From: Haemophilus parahaemolyticus
GTDB lineage: Bacteria > Pseudomonadota > Gammaproteobacteria > Enterobacterales > Pasteurellaceae
Reading direction: 5' to 3'
Assembly: GCF_018373095.1 (NCBI RefSeq)
Contig: NZ_JAHAHT010000069.1
Span: forward strand, 1-9,890
DNA: 9,890 bases
Shown one piece after another: positions 1 through 5,907 of this stretch. The translations under genes and the position numbers were made by a program. The notes under the pieces are model-generated. The model ran no database searches, was not told the origin of the DNA, and worked only from the letters and a program-made list of their open reading frames with translations. Within the stretch, counting starts at the first letter, position 1; each line of letters starts with the position of its first letter.

Positions 1-155
1 ATGTAAAAAGGTTACAGCGAGCGGGTCGTAGGCTGTTAGTCTTATCTGATAATAAATTCTACGAAAAATGGGAAATTGACGCCTCGAATGAATATGAATT
101 TTTCATCCACGGCAAAGTAGAGTTTTTGCAAGGGAAGATTAGACGGGTGGGGTGA
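1..155 (+). CDS. Phage S24-family (LexA/CI-like) repressor, C-terminal end only
   Basis: The reading frame enters from outside the window (first full codon at base 3) and stops at TGA 153-155, giving the last 50 residues. They begin VKRLQRAGRRLLVLSDN and end HGKVEFLQGKIRRVG. This matches the end of the S24 peptidase fold of LexA and CI-type repressors. The Lys of the opening VKRL aligns by memory with the catalytic Lys of LexA (VKRL), and the closing 'GKV...IRRVG' strand is typical of phage repressors. Such proteins hold a prophage silent and cut themselves after RecA activation during DNA damage. The DNA-binding half lies upstream of the window. Its position upstream of and co-directional with an HP1-like integrase matches the lysogeny module of P2/HP1 phages. 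Whether the whole protein is intact cannot be seen. Confidence 0.72.
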   Translation, partial: VKRLQRAGRRLLVLSDNKFYEKWEIDASNEYEFFIHGKVEFLQGKIRRVG

Positions 156-183
156 GGAAATAAGAACGGCAATACCCGAAAGC

Positions 184-660
184 GTGCGACAATGGTTTGA
201 TTCGCCCATCTACCAGCAAATCCAAACCATACAGGCAGCATACAACCAGATTGTGCCAACTGAATTGCAAGATAAACTCAAGCGAATTCAATTGCAGCAC
301 AAACAACACATACCCGCAAGCCTTAGCAAACAAACCAGAGAATTGCACCGCTTGTTAAACACTTTTCCTATTGAGGGTGTACACCTATGGCAACAACATT
401 TAGAAAAGAGTGACAATCCCGAAGATTTTGCACTTTTTCACACGCCAGCTTATGCGGAAATCGAAAAAAGAGTAGAGAAAGGAAACGCCACCCCACTAGA
501 ACAAGAAATTACCAAAGTGGGGCGGTGGGCAAAAGCGAAAGGAAAAGCAAAAGATGGCGTAATGGTTACTTTTGCGGTGATTGGGGTTATCAATACAACG
601 ACTGACTTTGTGGAAAGAATAATTCAACTCATTGAATTCATCACTAAATCAACTGGTTGA
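184..660 (+). CDS. Hypothetical phage-region protein with one predicted membrane helix
   Basis: The family is not recognised. The product is 158 residues from a GTG start; the frame is open back to base 121, so an alternative upstream start is possible, but I see no ATG, GTG or TTG there. Residues 1-60 are rich in Gln and Lys and look helical. Residues about 125-146 (starting GVMVTFAVIGVIN) form a hydrophobic stretch that could be one C-terminal membrane helix. It sits 28 bp after the repressor stop on the same strand, so it probably belongs to the lysogeny transcript. A GAGG at 154-157 is too far from GTG 184 to be a good ribosome site, leaving the start uncertain. Accessory lysogeny genes in this position often change the host (for example superinfection exclusion), but nothing here shows that directly. 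Confidence 0.6.
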   Translation: MRQWFDSPIYQQIQTIQAAYNQIVPTELQDKLKRIQLQHKQHIPASLSKQTRELHRLLNTFPIEGVHLWQQHLEKSDNPEDFALFHTPAYAEIEKRVEKGNATPLEQEITKVGRWAKAKGKAKDGVMVTFAVIGVINTTTDFVERIIQLIEFITKSTG

Positions 661-874
661 GTCTAGCTTCAAGTTGTTTTCGGTGTTTTCTTTTTAAATA
701 AAACAATAAAAGGCTAAAACCTAAGCAAACCACCCAGCCCCAACTAGGGATGGAATAACCGAAACAATAAACACTGAGCATAGAGCTTAAAAGACAACTG
801 TCGATTGATTCATACATATAATAACCGTGATAATGCTCAACCGCTTTTAACGCATTAAGTTTATTTATATTCAT
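644..874 (-). CDS. Small putative membrane protein, convergent with the preceding gene
   Basis: This is a 76-residue ORF starting MNINKLNALKAVEHYHGYY. I chose the ATG at 874-872 because AAGAGGA (887-881) lies 6 nt upstream. The longer frame reaching 982 adds 36 residues with no ribosome site, and the ATG at 880 is fused to the Shine-Dalgarno itself. Residues about 26-61 are hydrophobic and could form one or two membrane helices, followed by a basic tail (KRKHRKQLEAR) that would stay in the cytoplasm. Its 3' end overlaps the tail of the 184-660 gene by 17 bp. The family is unknown. The good ribosome site and membrane-like composition favour a real gene, but its short length and lack of a recognised relative keep confidence moderate. 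Confidence 0.45.
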   Translation of the reverse strand: MNINKLNALKAVEHYHGYYMYESIDSCLLSSMLSVYCFGYSIPSWGWVVCLGFSLLLFYLKRKHRKQLEARLNQLI

Positions 875-937
875 AACCATTCCTCTTAATAATTTGGTTA
901 TGGCAAGTGTAAACCTTTTCAGGCAGAAAAATGAGCA

Positions 938-1402
938 GTGGGAAATGTGGAAATAAGGGTAACAATCAACCGTATTATACAAGCTAACTTACAAGCTAAC
1001 TTACAAGCTAACTTACAAGCTACTCAGCCTGAACAGAAAACACTTGTCTATTATGAATTTGATTTAGATGAAAAAAGACGAATTATCAAAGATGGGAAAG
1101 TCATTATCAATGAACTTTCCATGCTAAATCCTGATTATTTGGAAACGCTAAAAGCACGTATACCAAAACGATTTATAGAGTTAAAGAAAAAAAATGCTAG
1201 ACAATTAAAAGGTTTGGTTCTCTCTCTATGTGAAGATCAATTCGTTTCAAAACGAGCTTTAGCGGAATTATTAGGAATGAACGATTCCGCTCTACGTCTC
1301 CATTTAAAACAATTCGTAGAAGAAGGATTATTAGAACTTGCGTTCCCTCAACAGCCAACCCATAAAGATCAATCGTATCGTTTAGTTAAGCTACAAAATT
1401 AG
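938..1402 (+). CDS. Winged-helix DNA-binding protein of the phage region, with QANL repeats
   Basis: The product is 154 residues from a GTG start. No strong ribosome site precedes it, so the start is uncertain. Residues about 15-26 are a QANL repeat encoded by a 12-bp tandem array. Residues about 36-80 are a mixed alpha/beta segment. Residues about 101-150 look like a helix-turn-helix with a wing: FVSKRALAELLGMNDSALR, then a helix and LLELAFPQQPTHKDQSYRL. That last stretch resembles the C-terminal winged helix of Fic or AlbA_2-type ATP-binding proteins, whose long N-terminal domains are absent here. It may therefore be a free-standing regulator or the surviving end of a larger gene. It lies 97 bp before the integrase gene with a terminator between them. 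Confidence 0.6.
   Translation: MGNVEIRVTINRIIQANLQANLQANLQATQPEQKTLVYYEFDLDEKRRIIKDGKVIINELSMLNPDYLETLKARIPKRFIELKKKNARQLKGLVLSLCEDQFVSKRALAELLGMNDSALRLHLKQFVEEGLLELAFPQQPTHKDQSYRLVKLQN
979..1022 (+). repeat. 12-bp tandem repeat inside the winged-helix gene
   Basis: Three exact copies of ACAAGCTAACTT (979-990, 991-1002, 1003-1014) are followed by 8 matching bases (1015-1022). The unit is a multiple of three, so gain or loss of copies changes the number of Gln-Ala-Asn-Leu units without shifting the frame. Confidence 0.95.
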
Positions 1403-1403
1403 C

Positions 1404-1428
1404 AAAACGCCCCCACGAGGGCTTTTTA
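1404..1428 (+). terminator. Rho-independent terminator after the winged-helix gene
   Basis: GCCC (1409-1412) pairs with GGGC (1419-1422) around a 6-base loop. An A run lies before the stem and TTTTT after it. It starts right after the TAG of the winged-helix gene and separates it from the integrase gene. The stem is short, so it may leak. Confidence 0.65.
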
Positions 1429-1488
1429 CTATATGTAATAAGCGGTTTGAGCAGTTATATATGCAACGAGATCGGTTTGGGAAGTTTT

Positions 1489-1494
1489 AGGAGG
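1489..1494 (+). promoter_or_regulatory. Strong Shine-Dalgarno of the integrase gene
   Basis: AGGAGG lies 5 nt before the ATG at 1500. It fixes the integrase start against the overlapping frame that opens at 1447. Confidence 0.85.
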
Positions 1495-1499
1495 CAATC

Positions 1500-2531
1500 A
1501 TGGCAGTTCGTAAAGATGAAAGCAAAGGAAAATGGCTTGCAGAAGCCTACATCGAAGGTAAGCGCAAAAGAAAATGGTTTGATACAAAAGGCGAAGCCAC
1601 ACGCTACTATAACGCCCTCAAACAAGAAAATTCACCTCTTTATAAGTTTATTACTACTCAAGCACCAGAAGAGCCTAAACGCCTTTCTGAGCTCGTGCAA
1701 TTATGGTACGACCTACACGGGCAAACGCTTGCACGTGGCAAAATATATCGGGAAAAACTGTCATTGATGGCTCAAGCATTTGGAGATATTTACGCAAAAG
1801 ATTTTACCGTTGAAATGTTTGCTGAATATCGCAAAAAACGCCTAAATGGCGAGATTGTATTTCAAAATGTCAAACAGCGAACAAAAGTGAAAGAAAGCAC
1901 CATCAACTTTGAACATTCCATTTTCAAGGCGATGTTCAACGAACTCAAACGCTTTGGTAAATTCACGGGCGAAAACCCGCTAAATGGCTTAAAACAATTC
2001 AGAGAAAAAGAGAAAGAACTTACCTTCTTACGAGGTCCAGAAATCGACCGCTTGTTGCGAGCATGCGAGCAAATCAAGCATGATTTATTGCTCGTGGTCA
2101 AACTTTGCCTTGCAACGGGGGCAAGATGGTCGGAGGCGGTAAACCTAAAAGGCTCACAACTGATTCCGTATAAAGTTACCTTCATCAAAACCAAAGGTGG
2201 AAAGAATCGCACCGTGCCTATTTCAAAAGCACTCTATAACGAATTACCTAAAACACACGGGCAACTTTTCAAAGGTGTGACAGCTTTTGCTTTCCGACAA
2301 GCGATAGAAAAAGCGGAAATCACCTTGCCAGAAAATCAACTCACCCACATTCTACGGCACACATTCGCCTCGCACTTTATGATGAACGGAGGTAACATTC
2401 TGGTCTTAAAAGACATACTAGGACATTATGACATTACAATGACGATGATTTATGCTCATTTTGCTCCCTCACACCTAGAAACCGCCCTCACATTTAACCC
2501 ATTAGAAAACCGCTCAAACGGTGGCGATTAA
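1500..2531 (+). CDS. int: HP1-like phage integrase (tyrosine recombinase)
   Basis: The protein is 343 residues, very near the 337 of phage HP1 integrase, which it resembles along its length from memory: both begin MAVRKD, then GKWLAE, and share FASHFMMNGGNILVLK. It catalyses site-specific insertion and excision of the phage genome through a covalent phosphotyrosine. The N-terminal arm-binding and core-binding domains cover roughly residues 1-170. The catalytic domain carries Arg209 (ATGARWSE), a beta-hairpin Lys at about 232-235, His283 and Arg286 (THILRHTF), His309 (LGH) and the nucleophile Tyr318 (MIYAHF). All catalytic residues are present, so it looks functional. It is transcribed toward an att-like interval and a convergent gpD fragment. 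A strong ribosome site sets the start. Confidence 0.95.
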   Translation: MAVRKDESKGKWLAEAYIEGKRKRKWFDTKGEATRYYNALKQENSPLYKFITTQAPEEPKRLSELVQLWYDLHGQTLARGKIYREKLSLMAQAFGDIYAKDFTVEMFAEYRKKRLNGEIVFQNVKQRTKVKESTINFEHSIFKAMFNELKRFGKFTGENPLNGLKQFREKEKELTFLRGPEIDRLLRACEQIKHDLLLVVKLCLATGARWSEAVNLKGSQLIPYKVTFIKTKGGKNRTVPISKALYNELPKTHGQLFKGVTAFAFRQAIEKAEITLPENQLTHILRHTFASHFMMNGGNILVLKDILGHYDITMTMIYAHFAPSHLETALTFNPLENRSNGGD

Positions 2532-2589
2532 GTGGCGATTAGGCTCTTCTATTTTCTTCTATTTTCCGTCATTTTCCTTTGAAATCTCT

Positions 2590-2618
2590 TTATAAATCAG
2601 TAAGTTATTGATTTATAA
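2590..2618. other. Candidate phage attachment/recombination core (perfect inverted repeat)
   Basis: TTATAAATCA (2590-2599) is the exact reverse complement of TGATTTATAA (2609-2618), with a 9-base spacer. Paired integrase core sites around a short crossover region have this form, and the element lies 59 bp after int, where the att site of P2/HP1 phages is found. A second 7-bp inverted repeat, TAAAGCG/CGCTTTA, lies at 2648-2669. No tRNA-like sequence is visible here, although HP1 uses a tRNA gene as its target, so the att call is tentative. Confidence 0.35.
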
Positions 2619-2685
2619 GACGTAAGGGAAATACAAAGGCTAATATCTAAAGCGAAATTTAACGCTTTAAAAACCCTTTAAAATC

Positions 2686-2723
2686 AACGCCTTGCAGTAA
2701 AATGCAAGGCGTTTTTGTTTTTG
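2686..2723 (+). terminator. Strong terminator between int and the gpD fragment
   Basis: AACGCCTTGCA (2686-2696) pairs perfectly over 11 bp with TGCAAGGCGTT (2703-2713) around the loop GTAAAA, followed by TTTTTG and another T run. On the minus strand the stem is followed by a shorter T run (GATTTTAAA), so it may also stop transcription from the convergent gpD fragment. Confidence 0.9.
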
Positions 2724-2737
2724 AGTGGCGATTGTTA

Positions 2738-3073
2738 TTATTCGTTGTTAATTTCCTCTACCATCAATTCACACTTAATACTGCTAGTAAATCCCCTATC
2801 TTTCGTGAGGTTGTGCGTAACTTGTGTTATCAACCATCTAAAGCTATCTATCTCGGTTTTAAAGCCAACCACTTCTACTGGCATTTCTGGGATAAGCTCT
2901 GCATTGCCGACAGCCAGATTGAGGATGAAACGTGCCGTGTCGCGTTTGAGCTTTTTAAAAGTACGCTCTGCCACGTCAAGGGCGTAGCTTCGGCTATCGG
3001 TGCAGAAAGCGACTTGATGCGGCTGAATAACAAGGTCGGCAATCCATCTGTAAACTCTTGATAGTGCAAGGGC
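2738..3073 (-). pseudogene. Fragment of P2-type late control protein D (phage tail protein)
   Basis: The minus frame is open from 3073 to the TAA at 2740-2738 and gives about 111 residues. Its tail reads NLAVGNAELIPEM, then VEVVGFKTEIDSFRW and VTHNLTKDRGFTSS. This fits the C-terminal end of P2 gpD and its relatives (pattern 'P..PV.V.GFK..ID...W.I..VTH.L....GFT'). gpD forms part of the contractile tail. An in-frame stop (TAA, 3076-3074) cuts off the N-terminal two thirds. On the + strand at that point a transposase remnant begins, so the gene was probably broken by recombination with it. Internal GTG 2974 could start a 78-residue stub, but this is not likely to be functional. Confidence 0.75.
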
Positions 3074-3625
3074 TTATTTCTTTCTACACGGGATTAACCG
3101 TAGAGAATAGGCAAGGTATTTTAGTGTGGATCAGCAAGCGGTCGTAAAGTCTGGTACGATAAGGGGAAATATCAAATGGACGAGAAAACAGGTGAAGTTC
3201 GCCCTTATTCGGCAAGTTCAGTGGAGCGTACATTACGCAATGCCAATTTGCACTCTGGCCAGCTGTTACGCCCTACCCCTATAGCGCAGTTGCAAAACTG
3301 GCACCCGAACCACGTTTGTCAAATCGACCCGTCTTTGTGTGTTCTGTATTACCAAAAGAAACTGGCAAAGGCAATCGGTTGTGCATAATGGAAGGCGAGT
3401 AATTCTACAAAAACAAACCAGCGAATGTGGCAAAAGTCAAACCGCAACGGAGTGTGGCGGTATGTAATTACTGGCTACGCCAGCGGGGTAATTTATGTGG
3501 AATATGTGTATGGCGGCGAAACGGCGGAGAACATTTCCGAAACCTTTATTGACGCTATTTAGAAGAAAAAGAACCCTGTCGAGCCATTATTTCGGTATAC
3601 AGAAAATCCGGCAAAGAAAAGATGA
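3060..3625 (+). pseudogene. Degraded DDE (integrase-core/Mu-type) transposase
   Basis: Pieces of one transposase appear in changing frames. They run: AYFFLHGINRRE (about 3066-3107), GILVWISK (about 3115-3138), then GRKVWYDKGKY and a stretch to HPNHVCQIDPSLCVLYY (about 3140-3352, ending at TAA 3386), FYKNKPANVAKVKPQ (about 3400-3450), and RYVITGYASGVIYVEYVYGG to FIDAI (about 3460-3559). The last part continues past a TAG to 3623. QIDPSLCVLYY carries what should be the first Asp of the DDE triad; the second Asp and Glu are missing. At least three frame changes and two internal stops make it inactive. I infer membership of the rve/Mu-A-like integrase core group, without naming the element. Confidence 0.8.
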
Positions 3626-3826
3626 ATATCTAAGGCTTGAGCAAAAGGAAAGCCTAATCACATTGAAATACCGCTTGCAACAACAAAAAGCAAACTTAAG
3701 GCTAATCCCCACACTAAGAAAAATTTATAAATCACTTCAAATTTCATTGAATTATCCTTTTCTACGAAATAAACTTATGTAATAAAATATACAATGGTTT
3801 CTACTATAGAACTGTTTTGCCTATTT
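3626..3826. other. Non-coding stretch between transposase remnant and transporter promoter
   Basis: No supported gene is visible. A 95-codon frame crossing 3495-3782 overlaps the transposase pseudogene out of frame and has no ribosome site or recognisable motif. The base composition becomes very AT-rich toward 3780. No terminator hairpin is obvious before the promoter. Confidence 0.6.
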
Positions 3827-3855
3827 TTGCTACGTTATATTTAAATAAATATAAT
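3827..3855 (+). promoter_or_regulatory. Sigma-70 promoter of the transporter operon
   Basis: The -35 TTGCTA (3827-3832) is separated by exactly 17 bp from a consensus -10 TATAAT (3850-3855). Transcription would start near 3862, about 40 nt before the binding-protein ATG, which has AAGGAG at 3890-3895. Both palindromes described next overlap this promoter, so it is probably repressed by a metal- or oxyanion-responsive regulator. Confidence 0.8.
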
Positions 3856-3858
3856 GAT
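3831..3858 (+). promoter_or_regulatory. ModE-like operator overlapping the promoter
   Basis: TACGTTATATT-N6-AATATAATGAT covers the promoter spacer and the -10. CGTTATATT (3833-3841) and AATATAATG (3848-3856) are inverted copies with one mismatch. The half-sites and N6 spacing fit the ModE consensus as I remember it (ATCGnTATATA-N6-TATATAnCGAT). ModE represses molybdate uptake genes when molybdate is plentiful. A similar element lies before the second transporter. The AT-richness makes chance similarity possible. Confidence 0.45.
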
Positions 3859-3878
3859 GTTATAAAATTCATCATTAT
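3851..3878. promoter_or_regulatory. Perfect 9-bp palindrome, possible Fur or other metal-repressor operator
   Basis: ATAATGATG (3851-3859) is the exact inverse of CATCATTAT (3870-3878), with 10 bases between. It spans the -10 box and the predicted transcription start. Each arm holds the ATAATGAT core of Fur boxes; the right arm read on the minus strand matches about 13 of 19 positions of GATAATGATAATCATTATC. The symmetry is certain; the regulator is inferred. Confidence 0.5.
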
Positions 3879-3900
3879 TTCTCATTTTTAAGGAGCTAAA

Positions 3901-4893
3901 ATGAAAAAAATGCTTACGATTTTCACCGCACTTTTTGCCTTGCAAGTGAGTGCTCAAGATTTAACTTATCAAGTGGGCATCTTGCCTGAACCAGCCAAAA
4001 TTGAAAAAGTATTAAGCGCAGGTAATCCGAGTGATGTGTTGTTACTTGCTGTTGCACATGAAAAATTAGCAGGCTTTGCTGGCTTTAAAATGGAATCAAA
4101 AGCAGGTGCGTTATTTGAAGGGGAGATTAAAAAATTACCCACACTCGGCAAAATTGCAGGAAAAGGCAGTACGCTTTCAGCAGAAAAAATCGTTGCATTA
4201 AAACCTGATTTGATTATTGATGTGGGGAATGTTGCGCCGAATTATAAAGATCAAGCTGACCGCACTTTTGCTCAAACTCAAGTACCTTATTTGTTGTTAG
4301 ATGGAAGATTAAGTGAAACACCCGCTTTATTGCGTAAATTAGGTAAATTGCTTGGTAACGAAAAACAAGCTGAAGAACAAGCCAAATATGCGGAAGACAC
4401 ACTGAAACAAGCACGAGATTTTGCTAAACAACATCATAAAACAGCGTATTTAGCGCGTAATGCGGATGGCTTGCAAACTGGTCAAAAAGGTTCGATTCAT
4501 ACGGAAGCAATGGAATTGGTTGGCTTAGAAAACGTCGCAGAGGGAGATCAAAAAGGCTTAACTCAAGTTTCAATGGAACAGCTTTTATTGTGGAATCCTC
4601 AAATGATTTTCACTCAATATGATGAGTTTTATAAAGATCTTGAAAACAATCCGCAGTGGAAAGAATTAAGTGCGGTGAAAAATCAGCAAGTTTTCTTTGT
4701 GCCGCATACACCATTTGGTTGGATTGATTCGCCGCCAAGTTTAAACCGTTTATTAGGCGTACGTTGGTTACAACATATTTTGAGTGGCAAGGCGAATGCT
4801 GACTTTGTACCTGAAATGCAACGTTTCTATAAATTGTTCTATCACATTGACTTAACCAATGAACAAGCACTTAAGTTGTTTCAAGTAAAATGA
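3901..4893 (+). CDS. Periplasmic substrate-binding protein of a FecCD-type ABC importer
   Basis: The 330-residue protein starts at an ATG with AAGGAG 5 nt upstream. It has a signal peptide (MKK, then a hydrophobic core, cleavage expected after VSA at residue 18) and no lipobox cysteine, so it should be soluble in the periplasm. The rest fits the bilobed cluster A-II (PeriBP_2, PF01497) fold: LPTLGKIAGKG then LSAEKIVALKPDLII, and near the C-terminus FGWIDSPPSLNRLLGVRWL. This class carries ferric siderophores, haem, cobalamin or, as in H. influenzae MolA, molybdate/tungstate. It is the first gene of an operon with permease, ATPase and methyltransferase. The substrate cannot be read from the sequence. 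Two uptake signals lie inside the gene. Confidence 0.9.
   Translation: MKKMLTIFTALFALQVSAQDLTYQVGILPEPAKIEKVLSAGNPSDVLLLAVAHEKLAGFAGFKMESKAGALFEGEIKKLPTLGKIAGKGSTLSAEKIVALKPDLIIDVGNVAPNYKDQADRTFAQTQVPYLLLDGRLSETPALLRKLGKLLGNEKQAEEQAKYAEDTLKQARDFAKQHHKTAYLARNADGLQTGQKGSIHTEAMELVGLENVAEGDQKGLTQVSMEQLLLWNPQMIFTQYDEFYKDLENNPQWKELSAVKNQQVFFVPHTPFGWIDSPPSLNRLLGVRWLQHILSGKANADFVPEMQRFYKLFYHIDLTNEQALKLFQVK
3925..3933 (-). repeat. Haemophilus DNA uptake signal sequence
   Basis: ACCGCACTT, the reverse of AAGTGCGGT, within the signal-peptide codons of the binding protein. It is one of four perfect copies, all in the importer operon. Confidence 0.85.
4259..4267 (-). repeat. Haemophilus DNA uptake signal sequence
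   Basis: ACCGCACTT inside the binding-protein gene; a perfect 9-base core. Confidence 0.85.
4668..4676 (+). repeat. Haemophilus DNA uptake signal sequence
   Basis: AAGTGCGGT inside the binding-protein gene; a perfect 9-base core in the plus orientation. Confidence 0.85.
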
Positions 4894-4938
4894 TGAGATC
4901 GACTTTTCTTTTACGTTCGCCACGTTTGTTTTTTTATC
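4890..4938 (+). other. Probable out-of-frame N-terminus of the permease
   Basis: An ATG at 4890 overlaps the TGA of the binding protein as ATGA, the coupling used elsewhere in this operon, and reads MMRSTFLLRSPRLFF before leaving the permease frame. After the T run at 4929-4935 the permease continues in the +1 frame as ILLVGLLLG. Removing one T would join them into a normal-length protein of about 338 residues. See the T-run entry. Confidence 0.65.
4929..4935 (+). repeat. Seven-T homopolymer at the permease frameshift
   Basis: The run TTTTTTT lies exactly where the ATG-initiated frame and the permease frame separate. Six T would give a continuous ORF. Such runs are prone to replication slippage, transcriptional slippage and sequencing error, and this sequence alone cannot tell these apart. 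Confidence 0.8.
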
Positions 4939-5907
4939 TTGTTAGTGGGATTGTTGCTTGGCAGTATTTTACTAGCCTTGAATGTGGGAAAATATCCGCT
5001 TTCACCTAGCCAACTTTGGGAGACGATAAGTTGCCGGTTCAACGGACAATGTGAAGGAAACACGGAACAAACAGTATTGTGGCAAATTCGTTTGCCACGT
5101 ATTTTTGCCACTTGTTTTATAGGTGCTGCACTTGCTTGTGCGGGCGCAACTTATCAAGGTATGTTTAAAAATCCACTTGTGTCGCCAGATATTTTAGGCG
5201 TTTCAGCGGGCGCAGGTTTTGGGGCAAGTTTGGCAATTTTTTATAATTTGTCAATGGTTTATATCCAACTCTTTGCTTTTAGCGGTGGTATTTTAGCTGT
5301 GTTATGTGTATCGCTTATTGCCTCTAGAAGCCGTACTCAAGATCCTATTTTAGTGCTAGTGCTTTCTGGGATTGCAATTGGTTCTTTACTTGGCGCAGGC
5401 ATTTCTTTGTTAAAAATTCTTGCCGATCCTTTCACTCAATTACCTTCAATCACTTTTTGGCTACTTGGTAGCCTGACGGCTATTAATCAACAAGACTTAA
5501 TTCAACTGATCCCGATGTTGTTGCTAGGGATTATTCCCATTTTTTTATTGCGTTGGCGGTTAAACTTGCTGTCTCTTGATGAAGATGAAGCACAAACGCT
5601 AGGCGTACCGATTAAACGTACTCGTTGGATTTTAATTGTATTCACCACACTTTGTACGGCAAGTGTGGTGGCAATGACAGGGATTATCGGCTGGGTTGGT
5701 TTATTGGTGCCGCATATCGCACGATTATTGGTGGGGGCAAATTTTATTCGTTTATTGCCGACATCCTTATTGCTTGGTGCGTCTTTTTTATTACTTACTG
5801 ATACGCTGGCTCGCACGATTGCTCCGATTGAACTGCCACTTGGTATTCTTACTTCTGCTTGTGGTGCGCCATTTTTCCTTTATTTATTAGTGCGAGGGCA
5901 AAAATAA
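4939..5907 (+). CDS. FecCD-family ABC importer permease (N-terminus probably frameshifted)
   Basis: As it stands the frame can start only at TTG 4939 (or GTG 4945), giving 322 residues with no ribosome site. Restoring one base upstream would start it at ATG 4890. It is an inner-membrane permease of the BtuC/FecCD/MolB family, expected to work as a dimer with about ten membrane helices per subunit. Family marks are RLPRIFATCFIGAALACAGA then NPLVSPDILGVSAGAG near the N-terminus, the cytoplasmic coupling region GLLVPHIARLLVG, and the closing LPLGILTSACGAPFFLYLL. Its stop overlaps the ATPase start as TAATG. If the frameshift is genuine, the first helix is missing from most product and transport may be reduced. 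It is clearly paralogous to the minus-strand permease at 8209-9195. Confidence 0.88.
   Translation: MLVGLLLGSILLALNVGKYPLSPSQLWETISCRFNGQCEGNTEQTVLWQIRLPRIFATCFIGAALACAGATYQGMFKNPLVSPDILGVSAGAGFGASLAIFYNLSMVYIQLFAFSGGILAVLCVSLIASRSRTQDPILVLVLSGIAIGSLLGAGISLLKILADPFTQLPSITFWLLGSLTAINQQDLIQLIPMLLLGIIPIFLLRWRLNLLSLDEDEAQTLGVPIKRTRWILIVFTTLCTASVVAMTGIIGWVGLLVPHIARLLVGANFIRLLPTSLLLGASFLLLTDTLARTIAPIELPLGILTSACGAPFFLYLLVRGQK

Larger units (their letters stand above)
2521..2733 (+). repeat. Repeated 10-mer AGTGGCGATT bracketing an att-like interval
   Basis: GTGGCGATT occurs at 2521-2529 (end of int), 2532-2540 and 2725-2733. The last two share AGTGGCGATT exactly and bracket about 190 bp with other inverted repeats. 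All copies point the same way. They could be integrase arm-type binding sites or short recombination scars. The sequence identity is certain; the role is inferred. Confidence 0.6.

Noticed and set aside
979..1026. Repeat array as a CRISPR
   Set aside because: The units are directly contiguous 12-mers without spacers and lie within a coding frame.
1862..2212. 116-codon minus-strand ORF
   Set aside because: It lies wholly inside the intact integrase gene and has no protein-family features.
2532..2737. tRNA gene as an integration target
   Set aside because: I could not fold any cloverleaf or find a T-loop motif in the interval or elsewhere in the window.
2738..2974. 78-codon minus-strand ORF as a complete gene
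   Set aside because: The homology to gpD continues in frame upstream of its GTG to 3073, so it is part of a truncated gene.
3495..3782. 95-codon plus-strand ORF between the transposase and the importer
   Set aside because: It runs out of frame through recognisable transposase sequence, has no ribosome site and shows no motif.
5502..5816. 104-codon minus-strand ORF
   Set aside because: Antisense shadow of the well-supported permease.
5859..5906. Longer start for the first ATPase
   Set aside because: It would overlap permease codons; the ATG at 5907 has GAGGG upstream, TAATG coupling and the usual family N-terminus.
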